A stretch of 64,000 bases of DNA, from positions 1,922,001 to 1,986,000 of the forward strand of contig NC_002967.9 in NCBI RefSeq assembly GCF_000008185.1, written 5' to 3'. Below, piece after piece: positions 20,666-30,600 of the stretch (position 1 is its first letter; each line of letters starts with the position of its first letter). The DNA comes from Treponema denticola ATCC 35405 (GTDB lineage: Bacteria; Spirochaetota; Spirochaetia; Treponematales; Treponemataceae). Under the pieces are notes generated by a model. It was not told where the DNA came from and did not search any database. It saw only the letters and a program-made list of their open reading frames with translations. A program made the translations under genes and the position numbers.

Positions 20666-21723
20666 AAACCAAAAAGGCGGATACCCTTATTCCATTGTTC
20701 GGAGGATTTTGTTTTTTTCTTTCGGCAATCGAGATAATGATACCCAAGCCGGTTCCTTTTTTTAGAATCGGCTTGGCTAATCTGCCCGTAATTTTAGGCA
20801 TAGACCTCTTCTCTTTTCCGGCCTTTGTACTTCTTTTAGTTATAAAAGTTTTAGGCCAAGCCCTTATTTCGGGAACGCTTTTTTCTTATATCGTTCTTTT
20901 TTCAGCAATCGGAACATTTTCTTCGGGTCTGTTAATGTATGCCATGAGAAAAATTCCGAGAAAAACAATTTCCTTTATGGGTATAAGTTTGGCAGGAGCC
21001 TTTGTTTCAAACAGCCTGCAATTTCTTTTAGCAGTCTTACTCATGTTCGGAAAATCGGCTGTCTACATAATTCCGCCCGTATTTTCTTTAGGCACCTTAA
21101 CAGCCTTATTTTTAGGTTGGTTCGCATCCGAATTTGAAATACAATCCGTCTGGTACCAAAGAGTAAAGGCCGAAAGGTTCGATTTTGTCCCTGATAATTC
21201 ACAAGCGGTAAGGCATTATAAGAGTGAAAACGAATCGGAAAAAACAAAAAGCCGGACTTTAAGGGACAGGTATCTTAGAATAGGTTCCGGTATAAGCCTT
21301 TTTTTAATCTTACTCTTTGTTCCTTTTTTGCCGGTACAAGCCCTTGTCTTGGGAGCAGCCCTGATTCTTTGTGCAGCCGACAAACAAAAACTTAATTTTT
21401 TAAATTTAATCTTTATGTTTACGGCAATTACCGTTTTCAACCTTTTCCCGCCCATGGGCAAGATAATTTTTAGCATAGGAAGTATAGATATAACTCATCA
21501 AGCCCTATTACGCGGATTTGAAAAAGCTATTGTGTTGTTAGGAATGATATATATATCGAAATGGATGCTGAAAGCAAAAATGAATTTTAAAAGCCGAATA
21601 GGAAAATCGATACAGGAAGCTTTCGATGTATTTTACAAATTATTATCGGTAAAACATGAAATCAAACCCAAAATGATAATTCCCACAATAGATTCGGTAC
21701 TTTTAAGTATAAACAGACTTTAA
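20635..21723 (+). CDS. Gx-transporter / heptaprenyl-diphosphate-synthase component I-like membrane protein
   Basis: The first half (from IPLFGGFCFFLSAIEIMIPKPVP) matches the family annotated as heptaprenyl diphosphate synthase component I or Gx transporter, with about five helices and the PFFRIGLANLPVI motif. The second half has further helices and an EcfT/CbiQ-like look (QALLRGFEKAIVLLGMIYISKW), so the protein may join a substrate-binding-like and a coupling-like membrane part. The start is uncertain: only TTG or GTG codons (20635, 20647, 20656) precede the conserved part, and all overlap the slyD end by 10 to 31 bases. Substrate unknown. Confidence 0.7.
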   Translation: MRLRVLRLSLKTKKADTLIPLFGGFCFFLSAIEIMIPKPVPFFRIGLANLPVILGIDLFSFPAFVLLLVIKVLGQALISGTLFSYIVLFSAIGTFSSGLLMYAMRKIPRKTISFMGISLAGAFVSNSLQFLLAVLLMFGKSAVYIIPPVFSLGTLTALFLGWFASEFEIQSVWYQRVKAERFDFVPDNSQAVRHYKSENESEKTKSRTLRDRYLRIGSGISLFLILLFVPFLPVQALVLGAALILCAADKQKLNFLNLIFMFTAITVFNLFPPMGKIIFSIGSIDITHQALLRGFEKAIVLLGMIYISKWMLKAKMNFKSRIGKSIQEAFDVFYKLLSVKHEIKPKMIIPTIDSVLLSINRL

Positions 21724-21802
21724 GCAGCCAAGCTCAATAGATTTTCGCTGTAATAGCCGCCTTTGTGTGCCTGTAATTTTTATGTTTTTTTTAAAAAAAG
21801 TA

Positions 21803-21831
21803 TTGACATAAATTTTAAAAATCTATATAAT
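21803..21831 (+). promoter_or_regulatory. Consensus promoter of tRNA-Gly
   Basis: TTGACA (21803-21808), 17-base spacer and TATAAT (21826-21831) are a perfect sigma-70 match. The predicted start is about five bases before the mature tRNA. Confidence 0.9.
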
Positions 21832-21842
21832 GCATGAGTCTT

Positions 21843-21913
21843 GCGGATGTCGTATAACGGCTATTACCCCAGCCTTCCAAGCTGGAGACGTGGGTTCGAC
21901 TCCCATCATCCGC
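21843..21913 (+). tRNA. tRNA-Gly (anticodon TCC)
   Basis: The 71-base cloverleaf has acceptor arms GCGGATG/CATCCGC, anticodon stem CCAGC/GCTGG around loop CTTCCAA (anticodon TCC), and T arm GTGGG-TTCGACT-CCCAT. The 3' CCA is not encoded. Confidence 0.96.
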
Positions 21914-22063
21914 TTATCTTACAACTATATATCCAGTCTACACTTACATATTTTCAATCCGTAATAAGACTTCTCTCTTTTTGATGGACTGTCGCATAAT
22001 TTTTTCGGTGAGTTTTTGTTTTATTAGCTGCAAGATTGCTGTTTTTAGAAAATATATCGATAC

Positions 22064-22092
22064 TTGTATAAAGCCATAATTTATGGTATAAT
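22064..22092 (+). promoter_or_regulatory. Promoter of pheT
   Basis: TTGTAT (22064-22069), 17 bases and TATAAT (22087-22092) lie about 32 bases before the pheT ATG. Confidence 0.65.
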
Positions 22093-22123
22093 CCCTTCCA
22101 GTTTTTTAACTGCGGAGGATAAA

Positions 22124-23878
22124 ATGCCTAAGATTGAAGTAAATGAATCTCTTTTTTTTAATATGCTAGGAGCAGAACTTGAAGCGAAGCTCGGCGCAAA
22201 GCAGAATTACGACAAACTTGAAGAAATTTTAACATCAGCCAAGGCAGAACTTGACGAAAAACCCGATACCTCGCTTCCCGAAAAAGAGCGCATAATTAAG
22301 ATAGAATTAAACGATACAAATCGTCCCGACCTTTGGTCTACGGCAGGCCTTGCAAGGCTTTTACGCATCCATGCGGGAGGAAAATCAAATACAAAAAGCT
22401 ATCAGAGCTTTCTTTCATCAAAAGAAAAAACTCAAGACTCTGCCGAGCGTATGGTTAAGGCCTCGCCCGAACTTAAAGAAATCCGCCCCTTTGCGGCAGG
22501 CTTTGTAATTTCGGGTAAGCCCATAGACGAGCTCATGCTTGCCGACATAATCCAAACACAGGAAAAACTTTGCCGCAACTTCGGAAGAAAAAGAAAAACG
22601 GTTTCTATGGGCGTTTACCGTTCAAAACTTATAAAATGGCCCATCGAATACACGGCCGTAGATCCCGACAAAACGGAATTCACTCCGCTCGATATGGAAA
22701 AGCCTCTTTCATGCCGCAAAATCCTAAAAGAACACCCCAAGGGAATCGAGTATGCCTCATTGCTTGAAGACAAAAAGCTCTTTCCTCTTTTGAAGGATGC
22801 AAACGGAGAAGTCCTTTCGATGCCTCCCGTTATAAACAGTGCTAAAATAGGAGCCGTCCAAGCAGGAGATACAGATCTTTTTGTAGAATTTACCGGCACT
22901 GATATGACGAGCATTTTGCTTTCGGCAAATATAGTCGCATGCGATTTTGCCGACTGCGGATATACGATTCTACCCGTTAAAATAGAGCATCCTTATGAAA
23001 CGGGATACGGAAAAACCATTACTACCCCGTTTTATTTTCAAGAAAATGCAGAAACTTCAGTGGAAGCCGTCAACAAGCTCTTGGGCTCCTCTTTTAAGGC
23101 AGAAGAAATTGCAGATGCCCTAAAGCGCATGGACTCGGAAACCGAAATTTCGGGAAATAAGATTAGGCTGAAGCCATCTCCTTACCGCAACGATTTTCTT
23201 CATGAAGTGGACATAATCGAAGACGTAATGATGGGGAAAACCGTTAATTTCTTTACGCCAGAAAGGCCGAACGAATTTACAATCGGAAGACTTTTGCCTG
23301 CAACAATGTTGAGCCGAAAAATAAAGGGGCTTATGACGGGCATGGGCTATCAGGAAATGATTTTTAACTATTTGGGCTCCAAAAAAGACTATATTGAAAG
23401 AATGTGCATAGATGAAGCTTCGGTTATCGAGATTTCAAACCCGATGTCCGAAAACTATCAGTTTGTACGCAACTCTATTCTCCCCTCTCTTTTAAATGCC
23501 GAGATGGGTTCTGCAAATGCAGTCTATCCGCACAAAATATTTGAGACCGGAAAAATTGCCTTTTTTGACGACTCCAACTCCACAGGCACAAGTACAAGCC
23601 AAAGTTTAGGCTTTTTAACAGCAGAACAAAATGCCAACTTTAATACGGCAGCAAGCGAGGCGGCAAATCTCTTATACTACCTCGGAATAGAATACAAGGT
23701 TTGCGAAACCGACGACCCCCGATTTATTCCGGGAAGGCAGGCAGGTCTTCTTTACAATGGAGAACAAATAGGCATATTCGGGGAGGTTCATCCTCAGGTC
23801 TTGGAAAACTGGGATATAAACATTCCCTGCTTTGCAGGAGAATTAAATATCGAAAAAATTTTGAAGAGCCAAAATTAA
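22124..23878 (+). CDS. pheT: Phenylalanyl-tRNA synthetase beta subunit (short, archaeal type)
   Basis: PheT forms the alpha2-beta2 enzyme that charges tRNA-Phe and edits mischarged tyrosine. The 584-residue protein is of the short archaeal/eukaryotic type known in spirochaetes and lacks the N-terminal EMAP and C-terminal anticodon domains of usual bacterial PheT. B3/B4 editing-domain sequence (LMLADIIQTQEKLCRNFGRKR) and the B5 element (GNKIRLKPSPYRNDFLHEVDIIED) are clear. ATG 22124 follows GCGGAGG; an ORF extension 20 codons upstream crosses the promoter and is rejected. pheS is not adjacent. Confidence 0.94.
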   Translation: MPKIEVNESLFFNMLGAELEAKLGAKQNYDKLEEILTSAKAELDEKPDTSLPEKERIIKIELNDTNRPDLWSTAGLARLLRIHAGGKSNTKSYQSFLSSKEKTQDSAERMVKASPELKEIRPFAAGFVISGKPIDELMLADIIQTQEKLCRNFGRKRKTVSMGVYRSKLIKWPIEYTAVDPDKTEFTPLDMEKPLSCRKILKEHPKGIEYASLLEDKKLFPLLKDANGEVLSMPPVINSAKIGAVQAGDTDLFVEFTGTDMTSILLSANIVACDFADCGYTILPVKIEHPYETGYGKTITTPFYFQENAETSVEAVNKLLGSSFKAEEIADALKRMDSETEISGNKIRLKPSPYRNDFLHEVDIIEDVMMGKTVNFFTPERPNEFTIGRLLPATMLSRKIKGLMTGMGYQEMIFNYLGSKKDYIERMCIDEASVIEISNPMSENYQFVRNSILPSLLNAEMGSANAVYPHKIFETGKIAFFDDSNSTGTSTSQSLGFLTAEQNANFNTAASEAANLLYYLGIEYKVCETDDPRFIPGRQAGLLYNGEQIGIFGEVHPQVLENWDINIPCFAGELNIEKILKSQN

Positions 23879-23887
23879 AAACTTTTT

Positions 23888-24643
23888 ATGAAAAACAAGC
23901 TGATTAAGGCCGTTAGGACAATCGCTGATTTTGATCTTAATCTTTTTAATGAGCTTAATTTAGGACTTGAACTTCAAGATTTTACCGAGCCCTGTTTAAC
24001 CGACTCGGAGATATACTCTCTTTTAAACGAATACGAAAAAAAGCTGCCCTCTTTAAAAGGAATAAAATCCATGCACGGCAGCTTTATCGATTTAAATATA
24101 GCTTCTTTTAATAGGGACATAGCCGCTTACAGCAGAAAAATGTACAAGAGGGATTTATTTTTTGCAAAGCTCTTGAACCTTGATTTTATAATTTTTCATA
24201 CTCAGATTATGCCTTGGTTTAAGGAAGATTTTAAATTCGATTTATTTTTAAAAAGCAATGCGGAATTTTTTAACGAGGCCGTAGAAAATTCCGGCTTTAA
24301 GGGCTGTGTGGTTTTAGAAAACGTCTGCGAAAAAGACAGCAGCCTCACTGCAAAACTTATAGAAGCCGTCGCCCTGCCTCAAGTAAAATTAAACCTCGAT
24401 TGGGGACATGCCCTAATTTCAGGCGAAAAAATCGAAAGCTGGTTTTCCAATAATCAAAAACACATAGCCTACATGCATCTCCATTCCAATGACGGAAAAA
24501 ACGATCTACACAACCCCGTTTCAAAAGAAGACTTTGCAAAGCTGTCCGACCTGTTAGAAAAATACGGACTCAACTGTCCCATCTGCTTGGAATATTGGGA
24601 CATCGATATAAAAAAAGAAATGGAAAGGATATCCTTATTTTAA
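23888..24643 (+). CDS. Xylose-isomerase-like TIM-barrel protein
   Basis: This 251-residue protein has the AP-endonuclease-2/sugar isomerase barrel pattern: GIKSMHGSFIDL (residues 58-69), FIIFHTQIMPW (99-109), GCVVLENVCEKD (140-151), QVKLNLDWGHALIS (166-179), YMHLHSNDGKNDLHN and ICLEYWD. These give the His, Glu and Asp ligands expected for a two-metal site. Substrate unknown. It begins nine bases after pheT on the same strand and is probably co-transcribed. A role in DNA repair is possible but sugar-phosphate metabolism is at least as likely. Confidence 0.8.
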   Translation: MKNKLIKAVRTIADFDLNLFNELNLGLELQDFTEPCLTDSEIYSLLNEYEKKLPSLKGIKSMHGSFIDLNIASFNRDIAAYSRKMYKRDLFFAKLLNLDFIIFHTQIMPWFKEDFKFDLFLKSNAEFFNEAVENSGFKGCVVLENVCEKDSSLTAKLIEAVALPQVKLNLDWGHALISGEKIESWFSNNQKHIAYMHLHSNDGKNDLHNPVSKEDFAKLSDLLEKYGLNCPICLEYWDIDIKKEMERISLF

Positions 24644-24663
24644 AATAACATGATTTTAAAAAT

Positions 24664-25521
24664 TTATTCTACCTGAAAAATAAAAGAAGCCTTTTTTTGA
24701 TTTCCGCTTTTGTCGAGGACGGTAATTATAAGCTCAATCTTTCCTGCAGGTAAATTTATTTTTCCCAAATGCATCGTACCTTCTTTTTCATATAAAAGAG
24801 ATAAAGACGATTTTTTATTTTGCAAATAAAGGTCCTTACCGTCGGAACTCAAAACCTCAAAGGGAAGATCCGATATATTCATTCCGTTAATGGAAACCGT
24901 AATTCTAAAAGGAGCAAGCTGCGGACCTCCTTTTTCGGTTGAATCGGAGATTGAAGAATAAAGGTCATAGGACCCTTGCTTTATTTTTTTTACCGTTTCC
25001 AAACTGATTGTCTGCTTATCGCCGTTTATTAAAACGGTATTTTGAATTTGAGGCTCCGTTTTTTCTTCAATAGCCGGCATAAATAAAAGAGGATTGATTA
25101 AAACATTATTGCGTGTATCCGCAACCTGAAAGATTAAACTCTTTTCTTCGGTCCATGCCGATTTTCCTGCATATCCTAAAATAGAACCGGCTTCGGTTTC
25201 TTTTCTGGAGGTAAATAAATCCGTATCGGAAAGATTTGCATAAATGCTTTGAAGGCCCTCATCATCTATAAAAATCATAGCATTTCCCAAGGTGCTTGGA
25301 AAAAAGCGTGTACTGTTTTTTTCCTCTATACTTATTATATGTTTACCGTAGCCCGAAGCTCGAACCGTATCAACTTCTTTGAACACCAAGGAGCGGGAAA
25401 CGAAAGCATCATTTCTTTGAGCAAACAAACGTAAAAGAGAAGGATTTTCTACAGGCCATTCAAAAGAATAAGAGTATAAAAAAGTCATAAAGAATAAAAA
25501 TATATAAAGATTTTTTTTCAT
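24664..25521 (-). CDS. Secreted pseudo-M23 (LytM-like) protein
   Basis: This 285-residue protein has an N-terminal signal peptide (about residues 1-19). Residues 45-160 keep the beta-sandwich plan of M23 endopeptidases: ASGYGKHIISIEEK, GNAMIFIDDEGLQSIYANLS, AGSILGYAGKSA, SLIFQVADTRNNVLINPLLF. The metal ligands are gone, with IDDEG replacing the usual IxHxxG and SLIFQV replacing HLHFEV. It is therefore probably a binding or activator protein, like EnvC/NlpD factors. The next 120 residues form Ig-like strands. Its ATG abuts the stop of the following-strand propeller gene, with which it forms a pair. Confidence 0.75.
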   Translation of the reverse strand: MKKNLYIFLFFMTFLYSYSFEWPVENPSLLRLFAQRNDAFVSRSLVFKEVDTVRASGYGKHIISIEEKNSTRFFPSTLGNAMIFIDDEGLQSIYANLSDTDLFTSRKETEAGSILGYAGKSAWTEEKSLIFQVADTRNNVLINPLLFMPAIEEKTEPQIQNTVLINGDKQTISLETVKKIKQGSYDLYSSISDSTEKGGPQLAPFRITVSINGMNISDLPFEVLSSDGKDLYLQNKKSSLSLLYEKEGTMHLGKINLPAGKIELIITVLDKSGNQKKASFIFQVE

Positions 25522-26646
25522 TTAAAGCCCCCGTATATCCAATGCAGTAATCTTTTCATCGGTACCTATGTAAATTTTATTTTCCTTTTGAATTAAAAAG
25601 GCATTTTCAGACTTAAATTTAGTTTTTCCAATCATCAAATCGGGAGGGTTTATCAACAAAAGAGAACATTCATCATCTTTTTTAAGAAGCACTGTAAGTA
25701 ATGAGCTTTTATCTTGAAATCCCAACCCGGCAATAAAACCTTCTTCTTTTATAAGTGAAAGAGTTAAATTTCTACAATCGATAATACCTATTCCTTCAGC
25801 GGATTCAAAAACGGCAAAATGCCCCGCTTTATCAAATGAAGCAAAGGCCTGTCTTCTTAAATCCTCTTCAAAAGAAGAATGAAATACTATTTTATGCTGG
25901 CGGCCCGAAATATTTATAAGAGCCACCCTTTGCTTGTCAAGGCCGCATAAGCAGAGAACTTGTTTTCCGTCTTCCGAAATCGCAGCCCCCATGATTGCCT
26001 GATAGGTGCTGCCTCCGGGGTAAAAACTAAAAAGAGTGTTTCCATCAGAATCGAGGCATACTAAAAGTCCATCCGAATGACCTATAACGCAGCCGGCCTT
26101 AGATGACTGAAAGGCCGTTATAGGAAAGGTATGGGTGTAGTGCCATAATTTTTTACCGGCATTATCATATTTTGAAAGAGAAGAACCTTCCGGTTCAAAC
26201 AAAAAAATTCTATCCTTATCGAGATAAACATAACCGGGCTTATCGATACGTAAAAAAGGCTTTTCCAAATCGAATTCCTCAGGCTTATAAATATCCGTAA
26301 AAAGAGGCTTTTGGGGATATCTTGTCCAAGCATAAAAAGAAGCGCTGAATCTTTCTTCCGCAGTTTCGACCCTTAAAATCTCGCCGTCTTCGGTAAAATA
26401 CCCGAACAAATTACCCAAAGAAAAAGGAATCGGAGTTTTCCCGGCAAATTTTTGTTTAAGTTCATCTCCGGAGGCCTCCGCTTCTCCGAAATACATTTGT
26501 CCGGTTTGAACCTTCGGCATAGGTGAAGACCACTTAGGCATCAAGTACACATCCTTCCTCATGGGAACGGCAGCGGCAAAAATATATATAACAAGAATAA
26601 TAATTACACCGATAAAAATAAATTTATTTTTTCCTTTAAATAACAT
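25522..26646 (-). CDS. Membrane-anchored beta-propeller protein
   Basis: This 374-residue protein starts with a single membrane anchor (residues 8-27, KFIFIGVIIILVIYIFAAA), leaving the rest outside the cytoplasm. Repeated strands such as KKLWHYTHTFPITAFQSSKAG, GCVIGHSDGLLVCLDSDGNTLFSFYPGG and YIGTDEKITALDIRGL match PQQ/WD-like propeller blades. It abuts the pseudo-M23 gene, suggesting a shared role in the cell envelope. The function is unknown and no enzyme motif is visible. Confidence 0.7.
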   Translation of the reverse strand: MLFKGKNKFIFIGVIIILVIYIFAAAVPMRKDVYLMPKWSSPMPKVQTGQMYFGEAEASGDELKQKFAGKTPIPFSLGNLFGYFTEDGEILRVETAEERFSASFYAWTRYPQKPLFTDIYKPEEFDLEKPFLRIDKPGYVYLDKDRIFLFEPEGSSLSKYDNAGKKLWHYTHTFPITAFQSSKAGCVIGHSDGLLVCLDSDGNTLFSFYPGGSTYQAIMGAAISEDGKQVLCLCGLDKQRVALINISGRQHKIVFHSSFEEDLRRQAFASFDKAGHFAVFESAEGIGIIDCRNLTLSLIKEEGFIAGLGFQDKSSLLTVLLKKDDECSLLLINPPDLMIGKTKFKSENAFLIQKENKIYIGTDEKITALDIRGL

Positions 26647-26669
26647 AAAAAGTATGATATACTACTTTT

Positions 26670-27080
26670 ATGGAAATTTCAAGTCAGTTAGAAAATTTAT
26701 TCAAAACAGCCCTTGAGGCTGCAAAGAAAGCCTATGCCCCCTACTCCAATTTTCATGTGGGAGCGGCTATTTTGTTGGAAGACGGTTCAATTGTCACAGG
26801 AGTGAACATAGAAAACCGCTCGTATGGACTTACAAACTGTGCAGAGCGGACCGCAATATTTAAAGCGGTTTCTGAAGGAAAAACGGATTTTAAGGCCATC
26901 GCCATTGCAACGCCCGATGCGGACTATCCCGTAAGCCCCTGCGGAGCCTGCAGGCAGGTTATTTCGGAATTTATGGGCGGAGATACGCCGGTAATCTTCG
27001 GCTCCTCGCTTGATAATGTAGTGTTGACGGATGTTAAAGGAATCTATCCCTTTGATGCCCTGCATGAATTAAAAAAATGA
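26670..27080 (+). CDS. cdd: Cytidine deaminase
   Basis: This enzyme converts cytidine or deoxycytidine to uridine for pyrimidine salvage. The 136-residue protein has normal length for the homotetrameric type. The zinc ligands and the catalytic glutamate are present as NCAERTAIF (Cys57, Glu59) and PCGACRQV (Cys91, Cys94). It is divergent from the propeller gene and ends at a TGA that overlaps, by two bases, the 3' end of a convergent tRNA-Arg gene. Confidence 0.97.
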   Translation: MEISSQLENLFKTALEAAKKAYAPYSNFHVGAAILLEDGSIVTGVNIENRSYGLTNCAERTAIFKAVSEGKTDFKAIAIATPDADYPVSPCGACRQVISEFMGGDTPVIFGSSLDNVVLTDVKGIYPFDALHELKK

Positions 27081-27151
27081 CCCGTAGACGATTCGAACGT
27101 CCGACCTGCTGCTTAGGAGGCAGCCGCTCTATCCAACTGAGCTAACGGATC
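27079..27151 (-). tRNA. tRNA-Arg (anticodon CCT)
   Basis: The 73-base cloverleaf has acceptor arms GATCCGT/ACGGGTC (one G-U pair), D arm GCTCAGTTGGATAGAGC, anticodon stem GCTGC/GCAGC around loop CTCCTAA (anticodon CCT) and T arm GGACG-TTCGAAT-CGTCT. No encoded CCA. It overlaps the cdd stop codon by two bases. Confidence 0.96.
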
Positions 27152-27220
27152 AACAAGAAAGGATTATACTCAAAAAGCCCTAAAAGTTCAATACGGCAAT
27201 TTAAAAATAATTATATTTTT

Positions 27221-27499
27221 TTAATTGGTAATGTACCCATTATCCGCCTGCCGGAACACTTGATTCAAAAGGACTATAAGGCGGCCGGATTTATTTTCTA
27301 TGACCGAAGCACAGCGGACGGTTTTGGAGCCCGAGACGGCTAATACTCCTTGACCCGCATCTTTCGGGTCGAATTTTAAGCGGCTGCCGAGTATTTCCAT
27401 GACCGAGTCTATTGTGATGGTGCCGTTCTGTTTGTCCGAAACGCCCATTATGCACGGGCCGATATTTGCCGTCTCGGTTTTTAGTGAATACTTCAACAT
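27221..27499 (-). CDS. Hypothetical 92-residue protein
   Basis: MLKYSLKTETANIGPCIMGV opens the protein, followed by TITIDSVMEILGSRLKFDPKDAG and VLLNQVFRQADNGYITN. I do not recognise the family, although the length and KTET... opening recall small HU-like or DNA-binding proteins found beside repeat-rich surface genes. The frame is intact and its base composition is richer in G+C than the flanks. A ribosome binding site (GAGGAAGC) precedes the ATG. It lies next to the beta-helix lipoprotein gene, from which AT-rich repeats separate it. Confidence 0.55.
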   Translation of the reverse strand: MLKYSLKTETANIGPCIMGVSDKQNGTITIDSVMEILGSRLKFDPKDAGQGVLAVSGSKTVRCASVIENKSGRLIVLLNQVFRQADNGYITN

Positions 27500-27524
27500 A
27501 AAAGCTTCCTCATTTTTAATTGAT

Positions 27525-27689
27525 AATAGGTTATCAATTCTCCATTAACAATTATTAATTATACTTTATTAATTATACATTATTAATTAAGCGGAGAGCA
27601 ATTTATCAAAATTGCGAGCCGCTTTTTTTTTAATTTGTAATTGGCAATGTGTAATTTGTAATTATCCATTACCAATTGAACACATCCCC
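27525..27689. repeat. AT-rich dispersed repeats with a strong hairpin
   Basis: This 165-base gap holds repeated TAATTA, TAATTTGTAATTGGCAAT and similar strings, related to sequences at 31677-31696 and 32662-32681. It includes a hairpin at 27590-27623 with two stem segments (AGCGG/CCGCT and GCAATTT/AAATTGC) followed by a T run, which could be a plus-strand terminator. No gene is seen. Confidence 0.6.
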
Positions 27690-30600
27690 TTAGCTTTCCG
27701 TATTACTATTACCGGGGGCTTTTCTAAGATAGCGAGAGACATTGCCTCCAATTACCGCGCCGTTGCCTTCTTTGTTGTCCTTTATCTCGCCGTCTTCCCA
27801 ATCAAAGTAGTGATCAAGCATCACTGCCTTGCCGTCAGTATTTGCTTTATTCTTGGTAATTATTCCGCCTGACATCGTAAAACTTCCATGTGTAAATACG
27901 CCGCCGCCATGGTCGGCTGTGTTGCCTTCAATCCTTCCGCCTGACATCGTAAAAGTTCCGTACATATAATAGTCGCTGTCAAAGTCCACAAATACGCCGC
28001 CGCCATTTCCAGCCGTATTTCCCTTAATGCTTCCGCCTTTCATCGTAAAACTTCTGTTGGGAGCTATATATACGCCGCCGCCTTTGTCGGCTTTGTTGCC
28101 GGTAATTGTTCCGCCTGTCATCGTAAGGTCTCCGTCTGCAAATACCGTACCTCTGCCGGCGTTTTTAAACCCGGTAATTGTTACGCCGTCTTTGATTTCT
28201 GCCTTACCGTTCTTTTCTACATAAAGCGCGTATTGAGAATTAATGCCGTAGTCCTTGCCTTGCAGTGTTATCGGCCCTTTTAATGTTAATGAGGCATTTT
28301 CGTATACCTGTAAGTGTTTAAGGTCGTTCCACTTCTGAGGACATGTTAAGGTTACCTCTCTATCAGCCTTGAGCATAATCTTTTTATTACCTGGTATTCC
28401 AACATTTGTAAGGTTGCTGATATTCCCCAGCTTTATAATAAAGGGCGTATTGTCGTGTCTACTACTAATTACTTCCTGCAACAGTGAAGGATCCTCAAAT
28501 TCTGCTTTCAATCTACCGCCAGCGTCAACATACCAAAATACATTCCAGTTCTCCGAGTCCTCCGTAACTTTCTCCGGCGTTACGGCAAACTTGGCGTGTT
28601 CCGAACCGACTGCGCTTCCGTCAAGCACTTTGGTAGTCGACTGGTATTTGTTGTCCGGTACCGTAATGCGCGCGGCGGGGTTGTTTGACAATGTGCCGTC
28701 AACGGTTATCATCTTTCCGCTCTCCAAATACACATCGTTTTTACCCGCCGTATATTGCTCAGATCCGGTAGAGGGGGTAACGATTGCGGAATCTTGCATT
28801 TTAAAGATTCCGCCGCTTACATAAACGCCGCCGCCTTTACTTGCCGTGCAGCCGGTGATAGCGCTTGTGTCGTGCATTTCAAAGGTTCCGCCGCCTACAT
28901 ACACGCCACCGCCGGAATTCGCCGCCGAGCACTTGGTGATAACGCTTGAGCCTTTCATAATGAGTGTACCGGACGGGTTTACGTATACGCCGGCACCGCC
29001 TGAGTACTCGGAGGGCAGTGCACTATTTTTAAGCGTTATGTCTTGAAGGGTGAATGTTCTAAACACATCAAAGATGCCCTGCTTGCCGACTGCGTTCAAA
29101 ATGGCGTTGTTTTCGCCTTTTATGGTAAGGTTTTTTTGGACCTTAATTCTGCTCGCATTGTTTGCGACATCTGTCGCCTGTATTTCACCGTTTATGGTGA
29201 TGACAGCGTTATCGGGTGCGCTTTTAACCGCACGCGCAAGGTCTTTCCACGTTGCCGGATTCTTTAAGGTCGACTGGTAAAACTTCACCGTTACGGTTGT
29301 AGCAGCGGTTACAGAAATCGTATAGGTGCCATTCGTTCCGTTTTCTTCGGCATTGTCCCTTTTCCATTCCGCAACTTTCCAGTCTGTATTGGTTGGGTGC
29401 GCGGTAAAGGTTACACTTCCGCCGTATTCAACTGATGTGCTGCCGTTTTCTACAAAGTTACCTGAATCGGCTTTAATCTTTCCTCCCGCTTCTCCGTCTA
29501 CGATTTCTACGCGGTAGGTTACGGTGTAAATCTTCTTTTTAAACTTTACCGTTACGGTTGCATTGTCGGTTATGTTGTAAAGCGTATACTCCGTACTTGT
29601 ATGACCGGATACTTCGTTGTCGTCAAGCGTCCATTTTTCAACCTCATAACCGTTTACCGTATCGGGATTCGCAGTGAAGGTTACCGTCTTTCCGCGTCCA
29701 ACCTCACTGCCCGACTGAATATTGCTACCATCAACTTTTGCTGTAAGCGTTCCTCCAGTTCCGTCTACAACGCTGAATGTTACGGTGTGAGTCTTACCGC
29801 TTGCTTCTATCGTTTTGACAGCCTCATCCGAAGTAACGCCTTCGTTGTCGATCAAGGTTATATGGTATGTTGTAGGCGGGTTGCCGTCTCCTATTCTTAT
29901 GTTCGTTTTGTAGTATAAAACCCAATGGCTCGCTGTAGGCAGCGATTCACTGCCGACCGCCATAAGCCCTGTACCGTTTTCAAGAAATGAGGGTGCCGCC
30001 GGTTTTTTGCTAAAACCGTTATGGGCATCATTCATTTTTAAGTTGTATCGTATTCCGTTTACGGTAACGTATGCAATATCATCATGGATATATTTTCCGC
30101 CTACAAAGGCAGAAGTATCAACCAAATCTTTTGTATCTATGCAGAGCACGTAATACGAAGGCTCAGGAGAAGCATTAGTCTGTTTTGCAAGCACGACTGC
30201 CGGTTTTGGCGGCGGGGTGTTCGATTTTATGCCGAAGGTGTAGGTTTGCTTAAATACCCTGCCGTCTTTAGCTTTTAGGGTGATGGTCGGGTTTAAACTG
30301 CCTGAACCTTGTTCGTATTTTTGTAAAAGGGACGGTTTATATGTAAGCTTCAGCGCGCCGAAACCGGTTCGCTCCAGTGCATAGTCGGTTTCTGCCGTAG
30401 GCTGAGAAGAAAGTTCTTTAAATTCGACAATGCCTGCCGGTGCCGAAGAAGCAGGCATAACAAACGAAAAGCCTTTCGGGTTATGCACTGAGAGCGTAAT
30501 ATCTACGGGCTCCGAAGAGCCGACACACGGCACACCTGCATTATCCGGCCTATGTGCCGAACCTATGCTATGGTCTTTGACAAAAGCCTCGCTCGCCCAA

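Noticed and set aside
27590-27631. Hairpin plus T run as a terminator of a plus-strand gene.
   Set aside because: No plus-strand gene ends nearby except cdd, which is 500 bases away behind a tRNA. It may be part of the AT-rich repeat.
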